A DNA stretch of 64,000 nt, taken from positions 496,001-560,000 of the forward strand of contig NZ_VKKH01000006.1 of the NCBI RefSeq assembly GCF_007197995.1, in the 5' to 3' direction. The DNA is from Aliiglaciecola sp. M165 (lineage in GTDB: Bacteria > Pseudomonadota > Gammaproteobacteria > Enterobacterales > Alteromonadaceae). Each line of letters starts with the position of its first letter. Within the stretch, counting starts at the first letter, position 1. The notes beneath the pieces were generated by a model that was not told where the DNA came from, searched no databases, and worked only from the letters and a program-made list of their open reading frames with translations. This document shows positions 26,677-36,630 of the stretch, one piece after another. Made by a program: the position numbers and the translations under genes.

Positions 26677-28031
26677 TGAGCAAAGCTTTAGAGGCAACAC
26701 TTCCAAAAATCTTATTGGTAGATGACGATGAGAATTTACTTCGTCTGATGACCATTAGGCTTCAGGGTGAGGGTTACCAAGTTGCAACCGCCGAAGGCGG
26801 GAAAGAAGCCCTTCGGTTGTTGAACACACAAAGCTTTGACGTGGTGTTGAGTGATCTGCGTATGCCTGGGTTAGATGGGCTGAGTTTGTTTGAGGAAATT
26901 GTTGCGTTAAGAAGAGATATACCCGTCATTTTGATGACCGCTCATGGCACTATTCAAGATGCCGTTGAAGCGACCCAACGGGGAGTGTTTGGCTTTTTAA
27001 CTAAACCGATTGACCATGATGCACTTCGAGAGTTGTTAGTTAAAGCCGTGAGTCAAAAACAAGGCGTGCAAAAAGGTACCTGGAGTGAAGAAATCATCAC
27101 CCGCTCTATGCATATGGAACAGCTCCTTGATCAGGCTTACCGTGTTGCGCAAAGAGATGTCAGTGTACTTATAAGTGGCGCTAGTGGAACGGGTAAAGAA
27201 TTATTGGCCAAAGCGTTACACAAGGCCAGTGGTCGCAACAGTAAACCCTTTGTGGCAATTAACTGTGGGGCACTACCAGAAAACCTGCTTGAATCAGAAT
27301 TGTTTGGGCATGCCAAAGGCGCATTTACTGGTGCCGTGAATGAGCACCAGGGCCTGTTTCGGGAAGCCGACGGTGGAACGTTATTTTTAGATGAAATTGG
27401 CGACATGCCCGTTCCGTTGCAAGTGAAATTATTGCGTGCTTTGCAGGAACAACAAATTCGTCCAGTGGGCAGCAGCAAACAGATCCCGATTAATGTGCGT
27501 GTGATCTCCGCGACTCACAAAGATCTGACCAAGGAAATGCTAAATCAAAACTTCAGGGAAGATTTATATTATCGTCTCAATGTGGTGAATTTAACTTTGC
27601 CTTCGTTGAGAGAACGCTCGGAAGATATTCCACTGTTGGCAAGATATCTGTTAAGTAAAAGCGCGGAACGGCATAACGTCAAAGTCAGTCGCTTTTCCGA
27701 TGATGCTATGCAATTGTTGGTCACCGCACCATGGCCTGGTAATGTGCGGCAGTTGGTCAATGTTGTAGAGCAGTGTGTTGCTTTGACGCAAACCTCAGTG
27801 ATTGCTTCTCATTTGGTCGAGCAGGCCTTGTCAGCGTCTGAGCAAAAATGGCCGACATTGACCGAAGCCCGCGATGCTTTTGAGCAAAGTTATCTGCTCA
27901 AGTTGCTTAAGATGACTGATGGTAACGTTACAAGGGCCGCGGAATTAGCTGGTCGCAATCGCACCGACATGCACAAGTTAATGAAGAAACACGACTTGCA
28001 TTCTGCTGACTTTAAACCAGAGCCGGCGTAA
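26676..28031 (+). CDS. glrR: Sigma-54-dependent response regulator GlrR (QseF)
   Basis: A 451-residue enhancer-binding protein. Its ATG overlaps the qseG stop (TGATG) and GAGAGGAA serves as ribosome site. The receiver (5-120) has DDDE and SDLRMPGLDG; the AAA+ domain (about 137-370) has Walker A GASGTGKELLA, the sigma-54 contact loop GAFTGA, Walker B GTLFLDEIGDMP and the sensor RPVGSSKQIPINVRVISATH. A C-terminal Fis-type HTH (GNVTRAAELAGRNRTDMHKLM) binds DNA. In E. coli it activates sigma-54 transcription of the GlmY sRNA and of rpoE. A sigma-54-like promoter occurs 6 kb downstream, ahead of the tol-pal genes. Confidence 0.95.
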   Translation: MSKALEATLPKILLVDDDENLLRLMTIRLQGEGYQVATAEGGKEALRLLNTQSFDVVLSDLRMPGLDGLSLFEEIVALRRDIPVILMTAHGTIQDAVEATQRGVFGFLTKPIDHDALRELLVKAVSQKQGVQKGTWSEEIITRSMHMEQLLDQAYRVAQRDVSVLISGASGTGKELLAKALHKASGRNSKPFVAINCGALPENLLESELFGHAKGAFTGAVNEHQGLFREADGGTLFLDEIGDMPVPLQVKLLRALQEQQIRPVGSSKQIPINVRVISATHKDLTKEMLNQNFREDLYYRLNVVNLTLPSLRERSEDIPLLARYLLSKSAERHNVKVSRFSDDAMQLLVTAPWPGNVRQLVNVVEQCVALTQTSVIASHLVEQALSASEQKWPTLTEARDAFEQSYLLKLLKMTDGNVTRAAELAGRNRTDMHKLMKKHDLHSADFKPEPA

Positions 28032-28047
28032 TCAATCGTCGCTTTTG

Positions 28048-28926
28048 TCAAAAAATGCTTAGTTGTTCGGACGCTTGTTGAGGAATCGTTTTGTTGCTTA
28101 ACGACATGGTTGGGTAGCTTTGCGCAAACAAGTCGAAAAACTGTGAAGCTAACCATGGCGCCTGAGCATTGTCAGGCATATGGAAAAAGAAATAGGGATG
28201 TAATCCTTCTTGCAGCCATTGGGCAACCTTGTCCACCCATGGCTGCAAAAAAGGCCCGTTTTTATCTAGTGTAGGGTGACCAACAAAACGCACTACAGGC
28301 TTGTTTGACGTGTTGATCACATGCGTTGGGACCTTTGGTTTTTTAGTTTGCACGTCCAAAACCAGGGTGTCTGTCGGTGTTTGACAAGCAAATAAGCCTC
28401 GGGTATCCATAATTACCCGGTTGATGTTAAGCTCAGTCAGTAATTGATTAAGCCGTACCTCATTGCTGGCTTTGTCAAACCAATCTAAATGCCTGACTTC
28501 AACAGCATAATCAAAATTTTGCGGCAACTTCCGTAAAAATGTTTCCAGCTCTTCTATTCGTGACGGCCCAAACTGCCCCGGCAATTGCAACATCAAACAA
28601 CCTATTTGCCTATGAATTTGTTGAAACCGTGATAATACCTGTTCAAGCAAGAGGGGCTCTGCATTCAAATTGCTCCCATGGCTAATCTCGCGCGGGAATT
28701 TAAACGTGAACGAAAAATCACTTTTAACCTGCGCAGACCAAGCAGACAAAGACTCTACAGAAGGCAATTGATAAAAACTGGTATTGCCTTCCACACTATT
28801 AAAAAACGTTTGATAGGATCTCAGTGGTTGTTGACGGGACGTTGAACTTGGAAATAGGGTGCCAAACCATTTCGGGTGGCTCCACATAGGGCAACCAAAT
28901 TTAAAATTGGACTCAGTTTGTTGCAT
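28048..28926 (-). CDS. DUF72 family protein
   Basis: A 292-residue cytoplasmic protein of the DUF72/YecE family, a TIM-barrel-like fold of unknown function. Recognisable segments are the start FGCPMWSHPKWFGTLFP, FFNSVEGNTSFYQLP, FSFTFKFPREISH, LQLPGQFGP, VEVRHLDWF and HPYFFFHMPDNAQAPWLA. It converges with glrR, with 16 bases between the genes. No function is offered. Confidence 0.88.
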   Translation of the reverse strand: MQQTESNFKFGCPMWSHPKWFGTLFPSSTSRQQPLRSYQTFFNSVEGNTSFYQLPSVESLSAWSAQVKSDFSFTFKFPREISHGSNLNAEPLLLEQVLSRFQQIHRQIGCLMLQLPGQFGPSRIEELETFLRKLPQNFDYAVEVRHLDWFDKASNEVRLNQLLTELNINRVIMDTRGLFACQTPTDTLVLDVQTKKPKVPTHVINTSNKPVVRFVGHPTLDKNGPFLQPWVDKVAQWLQEGLHPYFFFHMPDNAQAPWLASQFFDLFAQSYPTMSLSNKTIPQQASEQLSIF

Positions 28927-29102
28927 TTTTCATCAATGACCTGAATTCATAGAGTAGAAGCCTAAAAAAGCACGTACAACGCTGTGCAATGTCGCGGATT
29001 TGTTTATACTATGCCGCTTTAATTGGCATTTCCATTCCAGAATGATTTTTATGGCGCTCAGGCAAGTGTTTTGCGCCATAACCCAAGCAACAGAGGCTAT
29101 AC

Positions 29103-30869
29103 ATGCGCACAGATTATTGCGGCAAAATTAATGCAAAATACATTGGACAAGAAGTCACCTTATGTGGCTGGGTAAATAAGCGTCGTGACTTGGGCGGCGT
29201 GATATTTTTAGATTTACGCGATCGCGAAGGCATTGTGCAAGTAGTCTACGATCCCGACCTACAAGACGTATTTGAGTTAGCCAATAGTCTGCGCAACGAA
29301 TTCTGTGTGCAAATCACCGGGCTTGTTCGTGCACGGCCTGAAGGACAGGTCAACAAGGACATGAACACAGGCGAAATCGAGATTTTAGGTAAGGCGCTTA
29401 CCATTTTAAATAAGTCAGCTGTGTTGCCGTTAGATTGGAACCAGGAAAACTCTGAAGAACAGCGTTTGAAGTTCCGTTACTTAGATCTGCGTCGACCACT
29501 GATGAGTGACAGATTAAAATTCCGTGCAAAAGTGACCAGTGCAGTGCGTTCTTATCTTGAAGAGCAGGAATTTCTTGATATTGAAACGCCCATTTTAACC
29601 AAAGCAACTCCTGAAGGGGCTAGAGATTATCTCGTTCCTAGTCGCACACACAAAGGCGAATTTTTTGCATTGCCTCAGTCACCGCAATTGTTCAAGCAGT
29701 TGTTGATGATGTCCGGTATGGACAGATACTACCAAATCGTTAAATGTTTTCGTGACGAGGACTTACGTGCTGACCGTCAACCTGAATTTACTCAAATTGA
29801 TATCGAGACGACTTTTTTAGATGCGCAAGGTGTGATGTCAATCACCGAAGGCTTAATAAAGTCATTGTTTGACAAAATGCTGGGAGTGGATTTAGGTGAA
29901 TTCCCGCATATGACATTCGCTGAGGCGATGCGTCGATATGGTAGTGATAAGCCTGATTTACGTAATCCGCTTGAACTTGTTGATGTAGCGGACTTAGTCA
30001 AAGACGTTGAGTTTAAAGTGTTTTCAGGTCCAGCAAATGACGCAAAAGGCCGTGTCGCTGTGATTAAGGTTCCAGGTGGCGCTAGTCTGTCCCGTAAAAA
30101 CATTGATGACTATGGCAAGTTTGTTGGTATTTATGGTGCCAAGGGCTTGGCATGGATGAAAGTTAATGAACTGGCCAAAGGCATGGAAGGGCTTCAATCT
30201 CCCATTCTTAAATTCCTTAATGAGCAAGTGGCTATGGGCATTGTCGAGCGCAGCCAAGCAAAAGATGGTGACATCATATTGTTTGGTGCAGATTCTGCTA
30301 ACGTTGTCACCGAAGCCATGGGGGCTTTGCGTTTGAAATTAGGTGAAGACTTAGATCTTCTCGAAGGCGAGTGGAAACCCCTATGGGTTGTCGACTTCCC
30401 GATGTTTGAAGAAGCAGATGGACAATTGCATGCGTTGCATCATCCGTTCACTGCGCCACGCGACCTAACTCCAGAGCAGCTGGCCGAAAACCCTCAAGAA
30501 GCGATTTCCAATGCCTACGACATGGTGTTAAACGGCGTTGAATTGGGCGGCGGTTCAGTACGTATTCATGATCAAGCGATGCAGGCGGAAGTGTTTAGAT
30601 TACTTGGCATTAGCGATGAAGAAGCACAAATGAAATTCGGCTTTTTACTCGAAGCATTGAAATTTGGTGCTCCACCTCATGCAGGTCTTGCCTTTGGTCT
30701 AGATCGTTTGGTGATGTTAATGACAGGTGCCACCTCAATTCGTGATGTGATGGCATTCCCTAAAACCACCACCGCAGCATGTCCGCTCACCGATGCGCCA
30801 GGTGAAGCCAATCCTGAGCAGCTGAAAGAATTAGCGATTGCGACGATTGTTGAGAAAAAAGCAGAATAA
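29103..30869 (+). CDS. aspS: Aspartyl-tRNA synthetase
   Basis: A 588-residue class IIb synthetase charging tRNA-Asp. The N-terminal OB-fold anticodon-binding domain (15-105) starts [23 protein letters not shown]. The catalytic domain carries motif 2 [18 protein letters not shown] and motif 3 [13 protein letters not shown], with a bacterial GAD insertion domain (about 285-415) between them. The flipping loop region starts SQSPQLFKQ. Length matches E. coli AspS (590). It heads a run with nudB and ruvCAB. Confidence 0.97.
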   Translation: MRTDYCGKINAKYIGQEVTLCGWVNKRRDLGGVIFLDLRDREGIVQVVYDPDLQDVFELANSLRNEFCVQITGLVRARPEGQVNKDMNTGEIEILGKALTILNKSAVLPLDWNQENSEEQRLKFRYLDLRRPLMSDRLKFRAKVTSAVRSYLEEQEFLDIETPILTKATPEGARDYLVPSRTHKGEFFALPQSPQLFKQLLMMSGMDRYYQIVKCFRDEDLRADRQPEFTQIDIETTFLDAQGVMSITEGLIKSLFDKMLGVDLGEFPHMTFAEAMRRYGSDKPDLRNPLELVDVADLVKDVEFKVFSGPANDAKGRVAVIKVPGGASLSRKNIDDYGKFVGIYGAKGLAWMKVNELAKGMEGLQSPILKFLNEQVAMGIVERSQAKDGDIILFGADSANVVTEAMGALRLKLGEDLDLLEGEWKPLWVVDFPMFEEADGQLHALHHPFTAPRDLTPEQLAENPQEAISNAYDMVLNGVELGGGSVRIHDQAMQAEVFRLLGISDEEAQMKFGFLLEALKFGAPPHAGLAFGLDRLVMLMTGATSIRDVMAFPKTTTAACPLTDAPGEANPEQLKELAIATIVEKKAE

Positions 30870-30870
30870 G

Positions 30871-31317
30871 GTGGCGTTTCGACGTCCTGAATCGGCTTTG
30901 GTCGTCATTTACGATGCAGCATCAAGAGTGTTGATGCTGCAACGTGAAGATGATCCGAATTTCTGGCAGAGTGTAACCGGTACGTTGGAATCTGATGAAG
31001 AGCCGGTGATGACAGCAAAACGCGAAGTCATGGAGGAAACTGGCATAGATATCGACGCTTGTGGTTTTGAATTATTCGATTGCCGCTCGGTCAATCAATA
31101 CGAAATTCGGCAGCAATGGCAACATCGATATCCACCCGAGTGTCGCTTCAACACGGAGCATGTATTTGTGTTGCGTGTCAGCGGTTCAGAATCCATCAAA
31201 CTCACTGAGCACTTATCGTTTAAATGGCTTTCCAAACGAGCAGCGATTGAATTGGCATGGTCCGACACAAACAAGCAGGCCATTGAAAAGTTTGTTCCTG
31301 AAAAGGGGCCCAATTAA
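30871..31317 (+). CDS. nudB: Dihydroneopterin triphosphate diphosphatase
   Basis: A 148-residue Nudix hydrolase that removes pyrophosphate from dihydroneopterin triphosphate in folate synthesis. The start is GTG 30871, immediately after the aspS stop with AAGG overlapping. The protein begins [15 protein letters not shown], like E. coli NudB. The Nudix box runs [25 protein letters not shown]-type, with the REVMEET core intact. RHRYPP-like [15 protein letters not shown] and [10 protein letters not shown] are further NudB markers. It overlaps ruvC by one base. E. coli has yebC between nudB and ruvC; here it is absent. Confidence 0.9.
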   Translation: MAFRRPESALVVIYDAASRVLMLQREDDPNFWQSVTGTLESDEEPVMTAKREVMEETGIDIDACGFELFDCRSVNQYEIRQQWQHRYPPECRFNTEHVFVLRVSGSESIKLTEHLSFKWLSKRAAIELAWSDTNKQAIEKFVPEKGPN

Positions 31318-31841
31318 TGGCAATCATACTAGGTATTGATCCTGGGTCGCGGATCACTGGATATGGCGTGATCAAACAAAGTGGCAATACCTTTAGTTAT
31401 CTAGGAAGCGGCTGTATCCGCGTTCAAGGCGACGAGTTAGCGTCTAGATTGCACCAAATATATAACGGTGTGAGTGAAATCATCTTACAATTCCAACCGG
31501 ATAAATTTGCCATTGAACAAGTTTTCATGGCTAAAAATCCAGATTCTGCCCTTAAGCTTGGGCAGGCGCGAGGAGCTGCAATTGTTGCGGCAACCAATGC
31601 CAAACTGCCCGTTGCCGAATACTCAGCCAGACAAATCAAACAAAGTGTCGTGGGCAAAGGGGCTGCTGAAAAAAATCAAGTTCAGCACATGGTCACTTAC
31701 TTACTAAAGCTGCCTTCGACGCCACAAGCTGATGCGGCCGATGCATTAGCTGTAGCCTTATGTCATGGTCATACCCAACAGAGTTTGATTAAAATGTCAG
31801 GGCAGGCGAGTAAGACCGTGCGTGGCAGGCTAAGAAAATAA
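31317..31841 (+). CDS. ruvC: Holliday junction resolvase RuvC
   Basis: A 174-residue endonuclease that cuts Holliday junctions symmetrically. The four catalytic acids are visible: Asp in [12 protein letters not shown], Glu in [11 protein letters not shown], and two Asp in [14 protein letters not shown]. The sequence QARGAAI marks the DNA-binding helix. Length equals the E. coli protein (173). It starts at the last base of nudB and is followed 12 bases later by ruvA. Confidence 0.97.
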   Translation: MAIILGIDPGSRITGYGVIKQSGNTFSYLGSGCIRVQGDELASRLHQIYNGVSEIILQFQPDKFAIEQVFMAKNPDSALKLGQARGAAIVAATNAKLPVAEYSARQIKQSVVGKGAAEKNQVQHMVTYLLKLPSTPQADAADALAVALCHGHTQQSLIKMSGQASKTVRGRLRK

Positions 31842-31853
31842 CAGGAAATCATT

Positions 31854-32477
31854 ATGATAGGTCGGATACGAGGAATACTCATAGAAAAACAACCACCGGA
31901 TGTGCTTATCGAAGCTGCGGGTGTTGGTTATGAGGTGCAGTTACCTATGACCAGCTTTTACCAACTTCCCGATGTGGGTGAAGAGGCGATTATATACACA
32001 CATTTTGTCGTGCGTGAAGATGCTCAGTTACTGTTTGGTTTTGCTGACAAGTCGGAACGAGCGCTCTTTCGTGAGTTAATTAAGGTAAACGGTGTGGGGC
32101 CAAAACTTGCGTTAACGATTTTATCGGGGATGTCTGCGGCGCAATTTATTCAATGTGTGACCCATGATGATTATACTGGTTTGGTCAAGTTGCCTGGGGT
32201 AGGTAAAAAGACTGCCGAACGGCTCGTTGTCGAAATGCGCGATAGACTGAAGAAACTCGCCGAACAAGGGGATGGAGTCACTCAGCTTCCCACATTAACT
32301 GCTGAAAAAGACGGTGCTACACTGCTTGTAACAACGGACGTAAAAGAGGATGCTCTTAGCGCACTCGTAGCACTAGGGTATAAGCCAGTACACGCCGCCA
32401 AGGTCATCAACACTGTTTATTCAGAAGGCGCGAGCAGTGAAGATTTGATCCGTGATGCGTTGCGTTCGATGGGGTAG
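31854..32477 (+). CDS. ruvA: Holliday junction branch migration protein RuvA
   Basis: A 207-residue protein that binds Holliday junctions as tetramers and loads RuvB. Domain I is an OB fold ([28 protein letters not shown]). Domain II holds two helix-hairpin-helix motifs ([17 protein letters not shown] and [19 protein letters not shown]). Domain III (about 155-207, [21 protein letters not shown]) contacts RuvB. AGGAAATC precedes the ATG. Confidence 0.97.
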   Translation: MIGRIRGILIEKQPPDVLIEAAGVGYEVQLPMTSFYQLPDVGEEAIIYTHFVVREDAQLLFGFADKSERALFRELIKVNGVGPKLALTILSGMSAAQFIQCVTHDDYTGLVKLPGVGKKTAERLVVEMRDRLKKLAEQGDGVTQLPTLTAEKDGATLLVTTDVKEDALSALVALGYKPVHAAKVINTVYSEGASSEDLIRDALRSMG

Positions 32478-32570
32478 CATATTCGCTCTAAACACACTGT
32501 ACACTCAAATGATTTTACTGTATAAAAAAACATGTAACTACAATCAAACTTCAAAGTGAAAAAATTCTAA

Positions 32571-33587
32571 ATGATTGAAGCTGATCGACTGATCCAACCA
32601 ACTGCCAGCAATGAAGACGAAGTGGTTGATCGTGCTATTCGTCCAAAAATGCTGGCCGACTATACAGGCCAAGACCATGTGTGTTCACAAATGGATATTT
32701 TTATTCAGGCCGCGCGCAAAAGACAAGATGCATTGGATCACCTACTAATATTTGGTCCGCCAGGTCTAGGCAAAACAACCCTGGCCAATATAGTGGCCAA
32801 TGAAATGGGCGTTAATATTAAAACAACGTCAGGCCCTGTACTCGAAAAAGCCGGTGATTTAGCAGCTTTACTAACAAATTTAGAAGAAAATGACGTGTTG
32901 TTTATCGATGAAATTCATCGTTTAAGCCCAGTAGTTGAAGAAGTACTTTATCCCGCGATGGAAGACTATCAGCTGGATATTATGATAGGAGAGGGGCCGG
33001 CAGCGCGTTCGATAAAGCTAGACCTGCCACCTTTTACGCTCATAGGTGCTACGACAAGAGCGGGATCGTTGACGTCTCCACTGCGAGACCGTTTTGGTAT
33101 TGTTCAGCGACTTGAGTTTTATAATGTGAAGGATTTAACTCAAATCGTATCGCGCTCTGCAAGGTATCTGAATTTGCAAATGAGCAACGAAGGAGCGATT
33201 GAAATCGCACACCGTTCAAGAGGTACGCCGCGCATTTCAAACCGTCTACTACGTCGGGTTCGAGATTTTGCCGAGATTAAATCTGACGGGAATATTACCC
33301 AAGAAGTTTCATCGCAGGCATTAGACATGCTCGATGTTGACAAAGAAGGCTTTGATTACATGGATCGTAAATTACTCCTTACCATGATCGACAAGTTTTC
33401 TGGTGGACCTGTGGGTTTAGACAACCTTGCGGCAGCAATTGGTGAAGAAAAAGACACGATTGAAGATGTCATAGAACCCTTTCTAATCCAACAAGGATTT
33501 TTGCAACGCACACCTCGAGGCAGAGTTGCAACCAAACGCGCGTATTTGCATTTCTCAAGACATTTTGAAGCACCCACTGAAAAATAG
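32571..33587 (+). CDS. ruvB: Holliday junction branch migration helicase RuvB
   Basis: A 338-residue AAA+ motor that drives branch migration with RuvA. Walker A is [11 protein letters not shown] (about 64-74), Walker [10 protein letters not shown], sensor 1 LIGATTRAG, arginine finger in SPLRDRFG, and a C-terminal winged helix ([23 protein letters not shown]). Length matches the family (336). It lies 93 bases after ruvA, a wider gap than elsewhere in the block. Confidence 0.97.
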   Translation: MIEADRLIQPTASNEDEVVDRAIRPKMLADYTGQDHVCSQMDIFIQAARKRQDALDHLLIFGPPGLGKTTLANIVANEMGVNIKTTSGPVLEKAGDLAALLTNLEENDVLFIDEIHRLSPVVEEVLYPAMEDYQLDIMIGEGPAARSIKLDLPPFTLIGATTRAGSLTSPLRDRFGIVQRLEFYNVKDLTQIVSRSARYLNLQMSNEGAIEIAHRSRGTPRISNRLLRRVRDFAEIKSDGNITQEVSSQALDMLDVDKEGFDYMDRKLLLTMIDKFSGGPVGLDNLAAAIGEEKDTIEDVIEPFLIQQGFLQRTPRGRVATKRAYLHFSRHFEAPTEK

Positions 33588-33652
33588 ACTCCAATCACCA
33601 AACTCGATATTGCTATAAACTCTATTGAGAGGGTTGTGATGAATTTGAAGCC

Positions 33653-33679
33653 AAAAAAAAGCCCGCGAAATACGCGGGC
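33653..33679 (-). terminator. Minus-strand rho-independent terminator
   Basis: A perfect 7-bp GC-rich stem, GCCCGCG/CGCGGGC (33661-33679), with T8 on the minus strand only. On the plus strand the stem is followed by AAAGC, so it does not terminate ruvB. No annotated minus-strand gene ends here, which is the main argument for the candidate sRNA. Confidence 0.88.
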
Positions 33680-33790
33680 AAAGCAACAAGTGTTTGGAAG
33701 GAAAATTCCAGGGAACAAATCTGTCAATCAGAGATTGACGTATAATCTGACTGCCGCATAACGCTTGTTTTGCGTCAGTCCAGAGAACGA
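33653..33790 (-). ncRNA. Candidate structured small RNA
   Basis: A minus-strand transcript of about 138 nt can be drawn from promoter to terminator. Promoter: TTGTTA (33823-33818), 16-base spacer, TAGAAT (33801-33796). The body folds into stem 1, GACTG-A-CGCA with TGCG-G-CAGTC (33780-33749), stem 2, GTCAATC-TCT-GATTGAC (33739-33723), and a terminator GCCCGCG-TATTT-CGCGGGC followed by eight T (33679-33653). It does not match any sRNA I can recall (6S, Spot 42, RyhB, GcvB). An 83-codon frame overlaps it but runs through the terminator and shows no protein features. Confidence 0.55.
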
Positions 33791-33839
33791 TGTGTATTCT
33801 AGTCATCTGACCACAGATAACAATTGAAAAAAATTGTGT

Positions 33840-34224
33840 TTTCGGATTAGAAAAACTAATGAATTCTGTGCGCTTGTGTTGTTTTGCTTCGATGTACTCC
33901 TTTATTTGTATGCTTTTCGGCTTGATAGGTTGAATTTTGAAATTAAATTGTTAATTTATTGATTATATTTATTTGTGCGATCTGAGGTTTTTAGCGCGGA
34001 TTATTCATTGTTTGTGCATAAATATTTAACCTGTCAAAAAGCTTTAATTAAAAGCCAGGTAGATACATAGATTTTAATTTTCTTACATTGCTGGCACTAT
34101 GCTTGCTTTGGGTAATAGCAATGTCATGTGAGGCATAGCCTTGAGGTGATGTTTAATCTGTCACTGGACTAATAAATATGCATGTTATCTGAAAGCGATT
34201 TACAGCCGCGATTTTGGGAGCATT
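33840..34224. other. AT-rich region upstream of ybgC
   Basis: The rest of the 637-base gap after ruvB. It contains an ACCTG (34029-34033) and CAGGT (34056-34060) inverted pair and the sigma-54-like promoter at 34092-34106. No ORF or terminator is seen between that promoter and ybgC. Confidence 0.4.
34092..34107 (+). promoter_or_regulatory. Sigma-54-type promoter ahead of ybgC-tol-pal
   Basis: TGGCAC (34092-34097), five bases, TTGC (34103-34106), preceded by C and followed by T. This fits the RpoN -24/-12 consensus exactly, with the GG and GC pairs 12 bases apart. The start would be near 34118, about 107 bases upstream of ybgC. The enhancer-binding regulator GlrR is encoded earlier in the window; an E. 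coli-style GlrR box (TGTC-N10-GACA) was not found. Confidence 0.6.
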
Positions 34225-34638
34225 ATGAAAAAAGGTGTGGTTCACAACTGTCAAATAAGAGTGTATTACGAAGACACGGATGCAGGTGGAATTGTTTATT
34301 ATGCTAACTATTTAAAATTTCTAGAACGAGCAAGAACAGAATGGTTGAGAAGTTTTGGCATTGAACAATCGGGTTTATTGGAACAATCTATCGGTTTTGT
34401 CGTCAAACGGGTGGAAATGGACAACATAGCAGCGGCTAAATTTGATGATTTACTGCAAATCAGTACTCAAATAATTGAATTAAAACGTGCTAGCATGACG
34501 TTCCAACAACAAATAATAAATGCAGACGAAAAACGTCTGATAAGTGCGCAAATAAGAGTTGCATGTGTGGATCTTCAAAAAATGAAACCCATTGCAATTC
34601 CAAATTTTATTCTAGGGGAAATTTCACGTGTCATCTAA
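34225..34638 (+). CDS. ybgC: Acyl-CoA thioesterase YbgC
   Basis: A 137-residue hotdog-fold thioesterase, first gene of the Tol-Pal operon. The catalytic Asp is in [27 protein letters not shown], the classical YbgC signature. It hydrolyses short acyl-CoA or interacts with acyl carrier protein in phospholipid metabolism. GGGAG stands seven bases before the ATG. It overlaps or abuts tolQ. Confidence 0.95.
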   Translation: MKKGVVHNCQIRVYYEDTDAGGIVYYANYLKFLERARTEWLRSFGIEQSGLLEQSIGFVVKRVEMDNIAAAKFDDLLQISTQIIELKRASMTFQQQIINADEKRLISAQIRVACVDLQKMKPIAIPNFILGEISRVI

Positions 34639-35311
34639 CATGTCATTTTTTGATTTGTTTTTGCAAGCAAGTTTATTAGTACAGCTTGTTATGCTTCTAC
34701 TTCTTGCCACCTCTGTGGTGTCATGGGCGTTCATTTTTCAACGAGCCAAAATTCTTAAGAGTGCCAAAACTGAAACCAAAAAGTTTGAAGACAAATTTTG
34801 GTCCGGTGTAGATCTAAATAAGCTCTATCAGGAACTCTCTGCACGACAATCGACGCAAGGTATGGCGACATTGTTTTGTTCTGGTTTTAAGGAATACGTA
34901 AGGCTAAGAAAAACCGCGAATTCTTCTCCTGAGGGTATTATGGACGGCACCCATCGAGCGATGAGAGTGTCGTTGTCACGTGAAGTTGATAACCTCGAAG
35001 CCAATCTTTCGTTTTTAGCTACGGCTGGTTCAATCAGCCCCTACATTGGCCTGTTTGGCACGGTTTGGGGGATCATGAACTCTTTCATAGCGCTGGGTGA
35101 AGTGCAGCAAGCTACTTTAGCTATGGTGGCACCAGGCATCGCAGAAGCGCTAATCGCAACGGCGATGGGGTTGTTTGCCGCTATCCCCTCGGTGATTGCC
35201 TATAACCGGTTTAGCAACCAGGTAGAGAAACTTGAAAACAGTTATGGCAATTTTATGGAAGAGTTTTCGAGTATTTTGCACCGTCAAACGCTAGCGCAGC
35301 GCGCTGAATAA
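34628..35311 (+). CDS. tolQ: Tol-Pal system proton channel subunit TolQ
   Basis: A 227-residue inner-membrane protein with three transmembrane helices (about 17-37, 135-160, 172-195), homologous to ExbB and MotA. The TM2-TM3 segment is clear: [19 protein letters not shown], then [25 protein letters not shown]. With TolR it uses the proton motive force to energise TolA. GTG 34628 is favoured because AGGGGA lies nine bases upstream; ATG 34640 is in frame but 20 bases from that site. Confidence 0.96.
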   Translation: MSSNMSFFDLFLQASLLVQLVMLLLLATSVVSWAFIFQRAKILKSAKTETKKFEDKFWSGVDLNKLYQELSARQSTQGMATLFCSGFKEYVRLRKTANSSPEGIMDGTHRAMRVSLSREVDNLEANLSFLATAGSISPYIGLFGTVWGIMNSFIALGEVQQATLAMVAPGIAEALIATAMGLFAAIPSVIAYNRFSNQVEKLENSYGNFMEEFSSILHRQTLAQRAE

Positions 35312-35326
35312 GTTTGGGCTAATAAT

Positions 35327-35749
35327 ATGTATGAAAGAAAAAGACGCCGTCCCGTTTCTGAAATAAACGTGGTGCCTTACATCGATGTCATGCTGGTTCT
35401 GTTAATCATTTTTATGGTAACCGCACCTTTGGTGACCCAAGGCGTTAAAGTTGATTTACCCAAGGCTCAGGCAGAATCTTTAGATGAAGACAGTAAACCG
35501 CCGATTATCGCATCCGTTAATGCAGCCGGTGAGTATTTCATCAATGTCGGTGACAATCAGGAAGCGCCTATGTCAGCTACAGATTTAGCGGTGATTGTTG
35601 CGGCACAAATTCAAAAAGATCCTAATACGCCAGTCGTCGTTAAAGGTGATGGGGCGGTTCCATATAATTATGTTGTGCAGTTAATGGTTTTGTTGCAGCG
35701 AGCAGGGGTACCGTCGGTCGGTTTGATGACAGAGACGCCTGAGCAGTAG
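35327..35749 (+). CDS. tolR: Tol-Pal system subunit TolR
   Basis: A 140-residue ExbD/TolR protein. One N-terminal helix (about 17-37) holds the essential proton-binding Asp in NVVPYIDVMLVLLIIFMV. The periplasmic domain (45-140) starts GVKVDLPKA and ends with the conserved QLMVLLQRAGVPSVGLMT. It works with TolQ. The gap after tolQ is 15 bases. Confidence 0.96.
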   Translation: MYERKRRRPVSEINVVPYIDVMLVLLIIFMVTAPLVTQGVKVDLPKAQAESLDEDSKPPIIASVNAAGEYFINVGDNQEAPMSATDLAVIVAAQIQKDPNTPVVVKGDGAVPYNYVVQLMVLLQRAGVPSVGLMTETPEQ

Positions 35750-35757
35750 TGGTAACC

Positions 35758-36627
35758 ATGTTTAAATTTAATTCGGCATTGATGGGATCCTTGGCATTGC
35801 ATGTTGTGTTAGGTGCAGTGCTTTTGATTAGCTTTGATTTTCATTCGGTGCCACAACAGATAGAAATTTCAGCACCAAATTTCCAGCCCATCGAAGCGGT
35901 TGTGGTGGATCAAAAAACTATTGAAAATCAGCTGAAAAGAATTGAGCAACAAAAAGAAGCCGAGCGTCAAAAAGAATTGCAAAAGCAGCGTGATGAAGCC
36001 AGACGCAAACGAGAAGCCGAGCAACGTCGTCAAGACGAAGCGCGCAAAAAACAACGTCAAATAGAAGACAAAAAGCGACGAGAGCAGGCGGCAGCTGACG
36101 CAAAAGAACGTGAGAGAAAAGCTCAAGAAGAAGCGCAGCGAAAGGAAAACGAGCGCAAACAACGTGAGTTAGAGCGTCGTGCTGCACAAGAGCGTGAGCG
36201 AAAAGCCAGGGAAAAACGTGAAGCGGAAGAACAGGCTAGAAAAGAAGCAGAGCGAAAGCAGCAAGAACAAAAAGAGCTGCAGGAAATGGAGCGTTTAATG
36301 CAAGAGCAGCTTCAAGCTGAGCAGGCGGCGCGCAGTCAGCAGCGTCAAAAGCATGTGCTAACTGAAACTGAAAGGTATACCGCTTTGATAAATGCGAAAA
36401 TCGTACAAAATTGGTATACAGACGATTCTATGATCGGCAAGTCTTGCCGAATAAACATTAGACTTTCATCAACCGGATTTGTTATTCAAGTGCGCGTTAT
36501 TGAAGGAGATAGGGTTGTTTGCACCACTGGTGAACAAGCTATTAGAAGAGCTGGAGACATGCCTATGTCATCCGACCCAGATGTTTACAATAAATTACGA
36601 GATATCACTTTTAACTTTGGTTTTTAA
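35758..36627 (+). CDS. tolA: Envelope-spanning protein TolA
   Basis: A 289-residue protein anchored by one N-terminal helix (about 9-27). A long Lys/Glu/Arg/Gln-rich coiled coil follows (about 45-200; repeats such as RKREAEQRRQDEARKK), then a C-terminal globular domain (about 205-289, IVQNWYTDDSMIGKSCRINIRL) that reaches TolB and Pal. The coil is richer in Arg and Gln than the Ala/Lys coil of E. coli. GTG 35749, overlapping the tolR stop, is an alternative start. Confidence 0.94.
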   Translation: MFKFNSALMGSLALHVVLGAVLLISFDFHSVPQQIEISAPNFQPIEAVVVDQKTIENQLKRIEQQKEAERQKELQKQRDEARRKREAEQRRQDEARKKQRQIEDKKRREQAAADAKERERKAQEEAQRKENERKQRELERRAAQERERKAREKREAEEQARKEAERKQQEQKELQEMERLMQEQLQAEQAARSQQRQKHVLTETERYTALINAKIVQNWYTDDSMIGKSCRINIRLSSTGFVIQVRVIEGDRVVCTTGEQAIRRAGDMPMSSDPDVYNKLRDITFNFGF

Positions 36628-36630
36628 TTA

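Noticed and set aside
33555-33806. 83-codon minus-strand frame over the sRNA candidate
   Set aside because: It runs through a strong terminator and into the ruvB 3' end, and its residues show no protein-like pattern.
35869-36187. Leu/Phe-rich minus-strand frames opposite tolA
   Set aside because: They are the antisense of the Lys/Glu/Arg-rich tolA coiled coil, which automatically gives hydrophobic-looking frames.
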